DNA from: an uncultured Piscinibacter sp.
Lineage (GTDB): Bacteria > Pseudomonadota > Gammaproteobacteria > Burkholderiales > Burkholderiaceae_C
NCBI RefSeq assembly: GCF_937952055.1
Contig: NZ_CALFYO010000020.1
Span: 310,001 to 374,000, forward strand
Reading direction: 5' to 3'
DNA length: 64,000 nt
In this document: positions 1 through 8,069 of the stretch, piece by piece
Numbering within the stretch: position 1 is the stretch's first letter
Layout of the letters: every line of letters starts with the position of its first letter
Notes under the pieces: model-generated
Seen by the model: only the letters and a program-made list of their open reading frames with translations
Database searches by the model: none
Told to the model about the DNA's origin: nothing
Program-made: the position numbers and the translations under genes

Positions 1-13
1 TCACGCGCGCGAG

Positions 14-919
14 TCAACCGTTGTCCGGGAAGACGATCTCGACCCGCCGGTTCTGCTGCCGGCCTGCGGCGTGGTCATTGCTCGCCAGGGGTTTGGCTTC
101 GCCAAAACCCCGCGCCGAGAGGCGACTGGGCGCGATACCGCGGTCGACCAACGAGTTCTTCACCGCGATGGCACGTCGCTCCGAAAGCATCTGGTTCGAC
201 TGCTCGCTGCCGACGGCATCGGTGTAGCCCTCGATCGCGATCGTGCGCTCCGGATGTTCCTTCATGAACGCAGCGAGTTGGTCCAACGTATGCGCCGCTC
301 CCGGATTGAGCTGAGCGCGACCGGTATCGAACAGCACGTCTCCCAGTGTGAGCACCATGCCGCGCTCAGTCGGCTTGGCCTTCAGTTCGGCAAGCTGCTC
401 TTCCAGGGTCTTGGCGCGCGCGCGGGCACTTGCCGCCTGCGCCTGCGAAGTCTGTGCAGCCACCAGCCGCTCGTCAGCCAATTTGCGTGCGGCGTCAGCC
501 TGGCCGCGTTGCGCCTCGGTGGCCGCGCGCGCTCTTTCGGCCTCGCGTGTTCGCGCGTCGATCAGGATGCTGTCGCGCTCGAGCGATGCGTCGGCTACCG
601 CCTGCTCGGCTTCGGCGATCTTGCCGGCCTGCAGCGCAACCTCCGTGCGTTGTCTGGCGAGATACGCATAGTGCTCGACGGCCGACGAATCGTCGCCATC
701 ACGCAGCGCTGCTTGCGCCTGCTGCAACGCCTGTTGCGCCTTGCGCAACTCCACGGGCGCACTGCGCGCCACCTGTGGGTCGCTGGCAGTGCGGTCATAG
801 GCAGCCTTCGCGTCGTCGAGCACGGCATTGCGGGTCGGTGCGGAAGCGCAAGCCGCCAAAGTGGCGGCGGCAACAGCCGCCAATGCCAGGTGGTAGCGGG
901 AGGTGCGGTAACTGTTCAT
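14..919 (-). CDS. OmpA-family lipoprotein with N-terminal DUF4398 region
   Basis: Predicted outer-membrane lipoprotein of 301 aa that would tether the envelope to peptidoglycan. The N-terminus has a hydrophobic signal ending in a lipobox (LAAC, about residue 24). The middle (about 30-180) is a helical, Ala/Gln/Arg-rich DUF4398-like region with coiled-coil character. The last 110 residues are an OmpA peptidoglycan-binding domain, including LFDTGRAQLNPG, IEGYTDAVGS and the NRRVEI end. I chose the ATG at 919 because the signal peptide starts there; the frame is open further upstream but that part is low-complexity Arg-rich noise. It follows a second DUF4398 lipoprotein on the same strand and is the last gene before the left window edge. 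Confidence 0.88.
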   Translation of the reverse strand: MNSYRTSRYHLALAAVAAATLAACASAPTRNAVLDDAKAAYDRTASDPQVARSAPVELRKAQQALQQAQAALRDGDDSSAVEHYAYLARQRTEVALQAGKIAEAEQAVADASLERDSILIDARTREAERARAATEAQRGQADAARKLADERLVAAQTSQAQAASARARAKTLEEQLAELKAKPTERGMVLTLGDVLFDTGRAQLNPGAAHTLDQLAAFMKEHPERTIAIEGYTDAVGSEQSNQMLSERRAIAVKNSLVDRGIAPSRLSARGFGEAKPLASNDHAAGRQQNRRVEIVFPDNG

Positions 920-972
920 GGCGGTCGTGTCCTGCAGGATGGGTAGATGGCGATGCGAGCGCTGCGACGCGC

Positions 973-1362
973 TCACCGGGTGGTCTTGCGCTCGATCTCC
1001 GCGCGCAGCAAGTCGTTGCTGCGAGCGAGTTCGGTCGCGGCCGCCTGAGCTTTCACAGCACGCGCCTTGCGTTCCGCGAGTTCGGCGTCGGCCTCGGCAC
1101 GTGCGGCCAGGCGCCGCGCCTCGTCGAAGCGCTCCGCGCGTGCGGAAGCCTCGGCCTTGCCGAGCTTGTCGCGCGCGGCCAGCAACTCGACGGGTGCAGC
1201 ATCCAGGGCACCGGCGCTCTCGGCTTGTGCGATGGAGGCGCGCGCTGTGGTCAGCTCGGCCACCGGCGAGATGCCCTTGCTCGCGCAGGCGCCGAGCAGG
1301 GCCACCAGGCTTAGCGCGGCAGTCATGACCGTCCTGCGTGACGGGATCGGTAGCAATTTCAT
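973..1362 (-). CDS. DUF4398-domain lipoprotein
   Basis: A 129-aa envelope lipoprotein of unknown function. It has a signal sequence with a lipobox (LLGAC) near residue 24 and then a DUF4398-type helical region rich in Ala, Arg and Glu. The start at 1362 is supported by an AAGGAG ribosome-binding site about 7 nt upstream. It lies 53 nt upstream of the OmpA/DUF4398 lipoprotein and resembles that protein's N-terminal half, so the two look like duplicated relatives acting together in the envelope. It follows arcB on the same strand after 111 nt, so co-transcription with the arginine deiminase genes is possible but not shown. Confidence 0.82.
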   Translation of the reverse strand: MKLLPIPSRRTVMTAALSLVALLGACASKGISPVAELTTARASIAQAESAGALDAAPVELLAARDKLGKAEASARAERFDEARRLAARAEADAELAERKARAVKAQAAATELARSNDLLRAEIERKTTR

Positions 1363-1473
1363 GGAAAGGCTCCTTGGTTGGGTTGGTTGCGCCGGGGCCG
1401 CGCGGCTGCGCCACGGCAAGTCAGCGGTGCGGGGTCGGCGCCTGTCGGCACTCCACCTGTGTTCATTCGCTTG

Positions 1474-2472
1474 TCATCCGAGCGTGGCCACGAGCACCGC
1501 CTTGATGGTGTGCAGGCGGTTCTCGGCCTGCGTGAAGACGATCGAGGCGTCGGACTCGAACACCTCGTCGGTGACCTCGAGCTCGCTCAGGCCGTACTTC
1601 TCGTGCACCTCGCGGCCGACTTCGGTGTCCAGGCCGTGGAATGCCGGCAGGCAGTGCATGAACCGAGCGCGCCGCTTGCCGGTGGCCTGCATCAGGGCGG
1701 TCGTCACCTGGTAGGGCAGCAGCTGGTCGATGCGCTGCTTCCACATCGCGTCGTCCTCGCCCATCGACACCCAGACGTCGGTGTAGACAAAGTCCACACC
1801 TGCCACGGCCTTCAGCGGCTCGGTCTCCAGCGTGATGCGCGCGCCGGTGCTGCGGGCCAGCTCTCGCATCTGTGCCACCAGTTCGGCCGGCGGCTGCAGC
1901 GCGGCGGGCGAGCAGATGCGCACGTCCATGCCCATCTGCGTGCCGCCCACCATCAGCGAGCTGCCCATGTTGAAGCTGGCATCGCCCAGGTAGCAGAAGC
2001 TCAGCTCGTGCAGCGGCTTCTCGCCGAACTCCTGCATCGTCATCAGGTCGGCCAGGATCTGCGTCGGGTGCGCTTCGTCGGTCAGCCCGTTCCACACCGG
2101 CACCCTGGCAAAGCGCGCCAGTTCCTCGACCACGCTCTGGTGGAAGCCGCGGTACTCGATGCCGTCGTAGTAGCGCCCGAGCACGCGGGCCGTGTCCTTC
2201 AGCGATTCCTTGTGGCCCAGCTGGGAACTGCCGGCATCGAGGTAGGTGACATGCCCTCCCTGGTCGTGCACGGCCACCTCGAAGGCGCAGCGCGTGCGCG
2301 TCGACGGCTTCTCGAAGATCAGGGCGATGTTCTTGCCCTTCAGGCGCGGCAGTTCGTTGCCGACGGCTTTCGAGCGCTTGAGCTCGGCCGCGAGGTCGAG
2401 CAGGAAGCGGATGGCATCGGGCGCGAAGTCCTTCAACGCCAGCAGGCTGCGGTTGCGCAGGTTGAAGCTCAT
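1474..2472 (-). CDS. arcB: Ornithine carbamoyltransferase (catabolic, arginine deiminase pathway)
   Basis: 332 aa, normal length for the family. It interconverts citrulline plus phosphate and ornithine plus carbamoyl phosphate in the cytoplasm. Visible motifs are the carbamoyl-phosphate loop EKPSTRTRCAFEVA (about residues 50-65), HPTQILADLMT, the ornithine-binding WVSMGE and the C-terminal FMHCLPAFH containing the active-site Cys. The start at 2472 gives the usual MSFNLRNRSLL N-terminus. It follows arcA by 23 nt, which argues for the catabolic enzyme rather than biosynthetic argF, though sequence alone cannot fully separate the two. No carbamate kinase gene follows it. Confidence 0.95.
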   Translation of the reverse strand: MSFNLRNRSLLALKDFAPDAIRFLLDLAAELKRSKAVGNELPRLKGKNIALIFEKPSTRTRCAFEVAVHDQGGHVTYLDAGSSQLGHKESLKDTARVLGRYYDGIEYRGFHQSVVEELARFARVPVWNGLTDEAHPTQILADLMTMQEFGEKPLHELSFCYLGDASFNMGSSLMVGGTQMGMDVRICSPAALQPPAELVAQMRELARSTGARITLETEPLKAVAGVDFVYTDVWVSMGEDDAMWKQRIDQLLPYQVTTALMQATGKRRARFMHCLPAFHGLDTEVGREVHEKYGLSELEVTDEVFESDASIVFTQAENRLHTIKAVLVATLG

Positions 2473-2495
2473 GGATGCCTCGTCGTGGTCGGAAG

Positions 2496-3713
2496 TCAGA
2501 TTGGGTCGCGCTCGATCGGACACGACATGCAGTGGCTGCCGCCGCGGCCACGGCCCAGTTCGGAGCCCGAGATCGTGATCACCTCGACGCCGGCCTTGCG
2601 CAGCAGGGTGTTGGTATGCGTGTTGCGGGCGTACCCCATCACCACCCCCGGTGCCAGTGCCAGCAGGTTGTTGCCGTCGTCCCATTGCTCGCGTTCGGCC
2701 TGCCAGGCGTCGCCGCCGGTGGCCACCGAGCGCAGCTTCGGCAGGCCGAGCGCGGAAGCCACCACGTCGAGGAAAGGTTCCGTCTCGGTGCGCACGTCGA
2801 GGCTGCCTTCGCGCTCTGCGGGCCGGAGGCTGTGCACGCGGATGGCGTCCACCATCTCCGGGAAGGTCGTCACCAGGTCCACGTCGCAGAAGGTGAACAC
2901 GGTGTCCAGGTGCATGGCACCACGCGACTTCGGAATCTGCGCTGCCAGCACGCGGCTGGCAGCCCCCTTCGCGAACAGCGCACGCGCCAGCTGGCTCACG
3001 GCCTGTGGCGATGTGCGCTCGCCCATGCCCACCAGCACCACGCCCTGGCCCAGCGGCATGACGTCGCCACCCTCCAGCGTGGCGCCGCCGTGGTCCTGGT
3101 CCGGGTCACCCCACCAGGTGGTCACCTTGCCGGCGAACAGAGGATGGAAGCGATAGACCGCGGCGGTCAGCAGCGTCTCCTGCCGGCGCGCGGGCCAGTA
3201 CATCGGGCAGAGCACCACGCCGTCACCGATCCAGCAACTGCTGTCACGGCTGAACAGCGTGTTGGGCAGCGGCGGCAGCAGGAAATCCGTCGCGGCGGCA
3301 TAGCGCGCGAGCAGGCCTTCGGGTTCGAATGGCAGTTCGGCGCGCGCCAGGCCGCCGATCAGGTGCTCGGCCAGCCGCAGCGGCGGCAGGGCCTCCAGCC
3401 ACGGCCGGAGCTGCCGCGTCAGCTCGGTGTCGACGGTGCCCGGCCCGAGCTTGCGGTCGAGCAGCCAGGTGCGTGCAACCGGGTCGGCCACGGTGGTGGC
3501 CAGCAGTTCGTGTAACTCCAGCACCTCGACATCGCGGTTCACCATCGCGTTGGTGAAGGCATCGTGGTCATTTCGCGCCTGCGACACCCACAGCACGTCG
3601 TCGAACAACAGCTCGCTGCAGTTGGCCGGCGTCAGGCGCCGCTGGGCCAGCCCGGGCCGGCACACCAGCACGCGGCGCAGGCGGCCGACTTCGGAGTTCA
3701 AACCCTTCGCCAT
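2496..3713 (-). CDS. arcA: Arginine deiminase
   Basis: 405 aa, close to the usual 405-420. It hydrolyses arginine to citrulline and ammonia, the first step of the arginine deiminase pathway, and the ammonia also counters acid. Guanidino-modifying-enzyme motifs are clear: FTRDS-like LFSRDSSCWIG, GGDVMPLG, the catalytic HLD in MHLDTVFTF and the C-terminal GRGRGGSHCMSCP, whose first Cys is the nucleophile. The ATG at 3713 is 2 nt from the end of arcD; a GTG 6 nt upstream would create an overlap and is the alternative start. It lies between arcD and arcB in one transcription unit. Confidence 0.96.
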   Translation of the reverse strand: MAKGLNSEVGRLRRVLVCRPGLAQRRLTPANCSELLFDDVLWVSQARNDHDAFTNAMVNRDVEVLELHELLATTVADPVARTWLLDRKLGPGTVDTELTRQLRPWLEALPPLRLAEHLIGGLARAELPFEPEGLLARYAAATDFLLPPLPNTLFSRDSSCWIGDGVVLCPMYWPARRQETLLTAAVYRFHPLFAGKVTTWWGDPDQDHGGATLEGGDVMPLGQGVVLVGMGERTSPQAVSQLARALFAKGAASRVLAAQIPKSRGAMHLDTVFTFCDVDLVTTFPEMVDAIRVHSLRPAEREGSLDVRTETEPFLDVVASALGLPKLRSVATGGDAWQAEREQWDDGNNLLALAPGVVMGYARNTHTNTLLRKAGVEVITISGSELGRGRGGSHCMSCPIERDPI

Positions 3714-3715
3714 GG

Positions 3716-5215
3716 TCACAGGCCGAGCCGTCCAGTGGCCAGGAGCACCGCCGCCACGCTTGCCAGTGCCACCAGCGTGGCCAGGATCGCCCACTCCCAG
3801 ACCGTGAACACATGCTCGTGGCGCTGGCGCTTGGCCCAGGCGTACAGCACTACGCCTGGCGCATAAAGCAAGGCGCTCAGCAGCAGGTACTTGAAGCCCG
3901 CGGCGTACAGCAGCCACACGCAGTACAGCGTGGCGACGGCAGCGACGGGCAAGTCGCTGCGGTGGCGCGCGTCGCTGGGGCCCTCGCCCCGCCAGGCCAG
4001 CGAGATGCCGTAGGCCGCGCTGAACAGGTAGGGCAGCAGGATCATCGCGGTCGACAGCGAGATCAGCGCCAGGTAGGACGCCTCGGAGAACAATGTCAGC
4101 ACCAGGAACAGCTGCACCATGCCGTTGGTCAGCCACAGCGCATTGGCGGGCACGCCCTTGTCGTTGGGCTGCGCCAGCCACTTCGGCATCACGCCGCCGC
4201 CGGCCGGCGTGAACAGCGACTCGGCGGCCAGCAGCATCCAGGCCAGGAAACCGCCGCCCACCGAGACGATCAGACCGACGTAGATCAGCACCGCGCCCCA
4301 GGTGCCGACGGCGCTTTCCAGCACGCCCGCCATCGACGGGTTTTTCAGGCCGGCCAACGCAGGCTGGTTGAACACGCCCAGCGACAGCAGCGACACCGAC
4401 ATCAGCAGCAGCAGGCAGATCAGGAAGCCGATGACAGTGGCGCGGCCCACGTCCTCGCGCTTCCTGGCCCGCGCCGAATACACGCTGGCGCCTTCGATGC
4501 CGATGAACACCCACACCGTCACCAGCATCGTGCTCTTGACCTGGTCGAGCACCGAGCCGAGCTTGGCGTCGCCCCAGAAGTCGAGGCGGAAGGTGTCGAG
4601 CTGGAAGGCCATGGCCACCAGCACGATGAACAGCAGCAGCGGCACGATCTTGGCCGCCGTGACCACCGCGTTCAGCACCGCAGCGCCCTGGATGCCGCGC
4701 AGCACCATGAAGTGGATGCCCCACAGCACCAGCGAGGCGCCCGCGATGGCTGCCGGTGAATTGCCGGTGCCGAACACCGGGAAGAAGTAGCCCAAAGCGC
4801 CGAAGGCCGCAACGAGGTAGCCGACGTTGCCGATCCAGGCGCTGACCCAGTAGCCCCAGGCGGAGTTGAAGCCGACGTACTCGCCAGACAGTGCGCGGGC
4901 ATAGGCGTAGACGCCGTTGTCGAGTTCGGGCTTGCGCAGCGACAGCATCTGGTACACACGCACCAGCAGCAGCATGCCGATGCCGGTGATGGTCCAGCCG
5001 ATCAGGATGGCGCCGGCACCGGCGCCGGCGGCCATGTTCTGCGGCAGGCCGAAGATTCCGCTGCCGATGATCGAGCCGACGACCAGCGCCACCAACAGGC
5101 CCAGGCCGAGCTTCCCTGGGATGGGTGCTGCAACGGCCTTGCCCGGCGTCGCCTGGTCTGTCGCCCCTGCTGTCGTGGCAGGTCCATGGAGCGGCAATGC
5201 GCCTGCCGTGCTCAT
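3716..5215 (-). CDS. arcD: Arginine:ornithine antiporter, APC superfamily
   Basis: 499-aa inner-membrane protein with about 12-13 hydrophobic segments and the APC signature GSIIGSGIFGLPQNMA at about residues 45-60. In the arginine deiminase pathway it exchanges external arginine for internal ornithine without net energy cost. Assignment to ArcD rather than another basic amino acid/polyamine antiporter rests on its position directly before arcA and arcB. Its ATG overlaps the stop codon of the preceding small gene in an ATGA, which suggests translational coupling. The first 35 residues are a hydrophilic extension before the first membrane span. Confidence 0.92.
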   Translation of the reverse strand: MSTAGALPLHGPATTAGATDQATPGKAVAAPIPGKLGLGLLVALVVGSIIGSGIFGLPQNMAAGAGAGAILIGWTITGIGMLLLVRVYQMLSLRKPELDNGVYAYARALSGEYVGFNSAWGYWVSAWIGNVGYLVAAFGALGYFFPVFGTGNSPAAIAGASLVLWGIHFMVLRGIQGAAVLNAVVTAAKIVPLLLFIVLVAMAFQLDTFRLDFWGDAKLGSVLDQVKSTMLVTVWVFIGIEGASVYSARARKREDVGRATVIGFLICLLLLMSVSLLSLGVFNQPALAGLKNPSMAGVLESAVGTWGAVLIYVGLIVSVGGGFLAWMLLAAESLFTPAGGGVMPKWLAQPNDKGVPANALWLTNGMVQLFLVLTLFSEASYLALISLSTAMILLPYLFSAAYGISLAWRGEGPSDARHRSDLPVAAVATLYCVWLLYAAGFKYLLLSALLYAPGVVLYAWAKRQRHEHVFTVWEWAILATLVALASVAAVLLATGRLGL

Positions 5216-5463
5216 CCGGCTTCGTCGCTCGACGCCTCCAGCTGGCACAAGCCCTTGACCCTGGCCTGCAGCGTGCTCGCGATGGCCCGCGCCTCTTCCG
5301 GTGTCGTTCCCGCCTTCAGGCGCATGGACATCGCGCCGCGGGCACCCGAGCTGCCCGGCACGTCCAGCGGTTCGCAGACGATGGTGATCGGAGCCTCGTC
5401 CGGCTCATGTTCGCTGGGGGCCAACTCACGGACGATGTAGTTGTAGATGGCAGAGCTCGACAT
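5212..5463 (-). CDS. Small uncharacterised protein preceding arcD
   Basis: 83 aa if started at the ATG at 5463 (alternatives at 5469 and 5493). I recognise no family. The N-terminal part reads SSSAIYNYIVREL, the middle is acidic (EHEPDEAP) and is followed by a possible beta strand ITIVCEPLDV. The C-terminus is helical and ends in LCQLEASSDEAG. No signal peptide or membrane segment is seen. Its stop overlaps the arcD start (ATGA), so it is probably the first gene of the arc unit or continues the ATPase operon, whose atpG ends 99 nt upstream. A regulatory or accessory role for ArcD/ArcA is only a guess from position. Confidence 0.6.
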   Translation of the reverse strand: MSSSAIYNYIVRELAPSEHEPDEAPITIVCEPLDVPGSSGARGAMSMRLKAGTTPEEARAIASTLQARVKGLCQLEASSDEAG

Positions 5464-5562
5464 CGGCATGCAAGGCCCCCAGCTGATAAGCAATGGACAA
5501 AGGTAGCGCGCGCGGCCCTGCCCATCTGTACGTCACCGAACATACCGCGTCATCGAGATGCG

Positions 5563-6477
5563 TCATCCCTGGGGCGCCATCGCGTCGAACCCGGCAATGA
5601 CGTCGAACAGCTCCTCGTCGATGCCGCTCTGGCGGGTCCGATGGAACCTGGCATGGAGATCGGTGAGCAATTCGCCAATGTTGCGATCGGCGCGCTGCAT
5701 GGCGGCAAGCCGACTGGCGTTCTCGCTGGCCAAGGACTCGGCGCTGGCGCGGAACAGCGAGACGAACAGGTGCTCACGGATGAAGGCGCGCAGCGCCTGA
5801 CGGCCGGTGCCGAGGACTTCCGGCAATGGGGTCAAGGATCGGGCCGTGGGCCAGGGCCGGCGGGTCAGGTCGCGCTGCCAGTGGTCGTCCAACGGCAGCA
5901 GCCGCTGGCTCACGGGCTCGTAGCTGGCTCCGGTCGGCCGGTTGTAAAAGAGCATCAGCGTGCCAGCCTGCCGGTCACCGCCCCCTGTTCCGTCTGACAC
6001 CTGCACTTTCAGCAGGATCTGCCCGACGAGTCGCGTGATCAGCTCCACCGATCCCGGGACCGGGAACGACCCCACGGGTGGCAGGCCGGCGTCGAGCAGC
6101 CGGGCCCGCACACGCTCGCCGACTGCCCAGACCTGGGCTTGCGCAGGCAACTCACCGAGGTGCGCCATCGCATGGTCGACCACCACCTCGTTGAACCGGC
6201 CCACCAGCCCCTGGTCGGAGCCGAACACGACAGCATGGACCACGGAATCTTCGGGCAGTGTCGGGCCAGCGTCCGCGTGGGCGCCGTCCGGATCGGCCGC
6301 GCGCAGGCACACGCCGAGACCGAGTTCGACCGTGCGCGCGTAGTCGGCAAGTGCGGCCACCGACTTCTCGTACTGGCCGATGGCCGACGCCGCCGAGGCC
6401 TTCATCGTGCGCACCACGGACTTGAGGCCGCTGGCGCTGCCGATCTGGCGGCGCAAGGCGGTCGTCGTCGTGGCCAT
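5563..6477 (-). CDS. atpG: N-type ATPase gamma subunit
   Basis: 304-aa central-stalk subunit of F1. The N-terminus (LRRQIGSASGLKSVVRTMKASAASAIGQYEKSV) and the C-terminal helix (ASRLAAMQRADRNIGELL) are the two coiled-coil parts of the rotor shaft. It is more divergent from housekeeping gamma than the other subunits, as is usual for N-ATPases. In the described N-ATPase operons atpG follows atpA directly. Here two translation-related genes, baeRF3 and an HPF-like gene, lie between them. It starts 9 nt after the HPF-like gene and is the last ATPase gene of the operon. Confidence 0.9.
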   Translation of the reverse strand: MATTTTALRRQIGSASGLKSVVRTMKASAASAIGQYEKSVAALADYARTVELGLGVCLRAADPDGAHADAGPTLPEDSVVHAVVFGSDQGLVGRFNEVVVDHAMAHLGELPAQAQVWAVGERVRARLLDAGLPPVGSFPVPGSVELITRLVGQILLKVQVSDGTGGGDRQAGTLMLFYNRPTGASYEPVSQRLLPLDDHWQRDLTRRPWPTARSLTPLPEVLGTGRQALRAFIREHLFVSLFRASAESLASENASRLAAMQRADRNIGELLTDLHARFHRTRQSGIDEELFDVIAGFDAMAPQG

Positions 6478-6486
6478 CGGTGGCTT

Positions 6487-6864
6487 TCAGCGCGGCGCGG
6501 GTTCCGTGCCGGGCAAGGTCGGATCGGACGTGCGCTCGCCGTGCTGGCCGCGATGTTCATGCAGCCGCCCCAGCGTGCTGTCCAGCAGGTGAGCGAGCTT
6601 CTGCGCCGCACCTTGCACCGCCTGCTCCAGCGTGGCGGCGTGCGCCGTCACGGCCACCGGCTGGCGACCTTCAAGACGGGCTTCCAGCATGCAGCGATGG
6701 TCTTTCTGCCCGTTGTTGCCGGCGTTCTCGTCGGCCAGATGCACTTCGACCCTCGTGATGTGTTCGCTGAATCGATCGAGTGCCTGCTCGACCGTCGCGC
6801 TGACCTGCGCGGCGAGCGCTTCGTTGCCGTCGATGTGGACGTCGGTGTTGAGTTGGATCTTCAA
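6487..6864 (-). CDS. HPF/RaiA-family ribosome-associated protein (short form)
   Basis: 125 aa, TTG start. The TTG at 6864 is chosen because AGGAGA lies 6-7 nt upstream and the family's N-terminal beta strand (KIQLNTDVHIDG) begins there. The rest shows the single-domain S30AE/HPF pattern: helix LAAQVSATVEQALDRFSEHI, strand TRVEVHLADE, strand HRCMLEARLEG and helix LEQAVQGAAQKLAHLLDSTLGRL. Family members bind the 30S decoding region and silence ribosomes in stress. The spacing to baeRF3 is 35 nt and to atpG 9 nt, so it is embedded in the ATPase operon. It is a second-copy, stress-type HPF rather than the rpoN-linked housekeeping one, judged by location. Confidence 0.87.
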   Translation of the reverse strand: MKIQLNTDVHIDGNEALAAQVSATVEQALDRFSEHITRVEVHLADENAGNNGQKDHRCMLEARLEGRQPVAVTAHAATLEQAVQGAAQKLAHLLDSTLGRLHEHRGQHGERTSDPTLPGTEPAPR

Positions 6865-6899
6865 GGGGTTCTCCTGTTGGATTCGGGATCTGCGCGGCG

Positions 6900-8069
6900 T
6901 CAATGCCGAAAGCTCGCCGCCACACCCGTGCGACAAGGCATGCGATCGGCGGGCAACACGTGGACCTGGCCGCCCATCTTCTCGACCAGCGCACCCAGGT
7001 CGTCGAGCACGTCGTCCGCGCGCGGGTGGCCGAGCTCGGCAGGATCGATGCGGCCGGTCGACCCATCGATGCGGCCGGTCACCTGGCGCTCGGCCTCGAC
7101 CAGCAGCGTCGCCACGCGGCCGGCCACGGCGGCACGGGCGACCTGCGACAGGTCCTCGCTACCCAGCCCCTTGGCCGCGGCGGCCGCGTAGGCCTCACGC
7201 CATGCGGCCTGCTGCGCCTCTTGTTGCGGTGCCACCACCTCCCATGCGCGCAGGCACAAGGCGTCGGGCGCCAGGCTCTGCGGGTCGACCATCAGACCAC
7301 CGGCCATCAGGAACGGGTTGTGGCTGAGCGCGCGGAACCGATGGTGGTGTTCGGGCAAGGCCGCGAGCATCAAGGGCAGGCCCGACGGGCGCGAGTGGTG
7401 TTCCAGCACGGCGCGGTCCACTGCGCGGAAGAAGCGCTCGGCGTCGCCGTCGATCTCGTCCTTCTTGCCGCCGTGGCCGTGGTGCATGGCGCCGTGGCCA
7501 CCGCCGATGCCGCCATACGACGACACCGTGCTGTGCGGCTCGGTGCGCTCGTCGCCCAGCGCTGCATCCATCGTCGCCGGCACGCCGTCCGCCAGAGCCA
7601 CCGCATCGAGCGCGTGACGATCACCTTCGAAGAGTTGAACCCGGTCGCGGCTCAGCGCCAGCACCTGGTAGCGATCGGTGGACTGCAGCACCTGCCGCAG
7701 CGGCTTGGTGTGGAAGCTGTCGGCCACCACGGCCAGTTCGCTCACCGACCGTTGCAGCGAAAACACGCGCAACCGCCCCGGTGCGCCCAGCACGGCCAAG
7801 CCGTCCTGCGTGTGGTTCCAGAAGTCGTGGTCCTGCGCCAGCGCCTCGAAGGGCGCCAGCAGGTCCCGGACGGCACCGGCCTTGTGCTGCTGCAGCAGCG
7901 ATGTCTCCAGCGCCTTCACCAGATGGCGGAAGCGGATCGGGTCCTGCTGGTTGTCGGGATGGCGGCGGTGGGTCGGCTGGTAGAGCGACAGGCAGGGCCG
8001 GCCTGCGAACGAAACCAGTTCGGCCAGGCTGGCGGGGGTGAGGGTGTCGGGCAGGTGGGTGGTCTTCAT
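6900..8069 (-). CDS. Bacterial archaeo-eukaryotic release-factor-like protein (baeRF family 3 type)
   Basis: 389-aa cytosolic protein resembling the eRF1/Pelota-like bacterial family baeRF3. The N-terminus (CLSLYQPTHR, QDPIRFRHLVKALE) and the C-terminal half (ALPEHHHRFRALSHNPFL; EDLSQVARAAVAGRVATLLVEAERQ; a final Asp-rich DDVLDDLGALVEKMGGQVHVLP) fit that family. At about residues 186-202 there is a Gly/His-rich loop (YGGIGGGHGAMHHGHGG) roughly where eRF1 carries its GGQ loop. Its start overlaps the atpA stop (ATGA), which implies coupled translation, and an HPF-like gene follows. A role in ribosome rescue or peptidyl-tRNA release during stress is inferred, not shown. Confidence 0.8.
   Translation of the reverse strand: MKTTHLPDTLTPASLAELVSFAGRPCLSLYQPTHRRHPDNQQDPIRFRHLVKALETSLLQQHKAGAVRDLLAPFEALAQDHDFWNHTQDGLAVLGAPGRLRVFSLQRSVSELAVVADSFHTKPLRQVLQSTDRYQVLALSRDRVQLFEGDRHALDAVALADGVPATMDAALGDERTEPHSTVSSYGGIGGGHGAMHHGHGGKKDEIDGDAERFFRAVDRAVLEHHSRPSGLPLMLAALPEHHHRFRALSHNPFLMAGGLMVDPQSLAPDALCLRAWEVVAPQQEAQQAAWREAYAAAAAKGLGSEDLSQVARAAVAGRVATLLVEAERQVTGRIDGSTGRIDPAELGHPRADDVLDDLGALVEKMGGQVHVLPADRMPCRTGVAASFRH

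Noticed and set aside
5464..5562. An FNR or ArgR/ANR-type box (TTGAT-N4-ATCAA) upstream of the arc genes
   Set aside because: No such palindrome and no TGTGCG site in this 99-bp gap; the arc genes may depend on the ATPase promoters instead.
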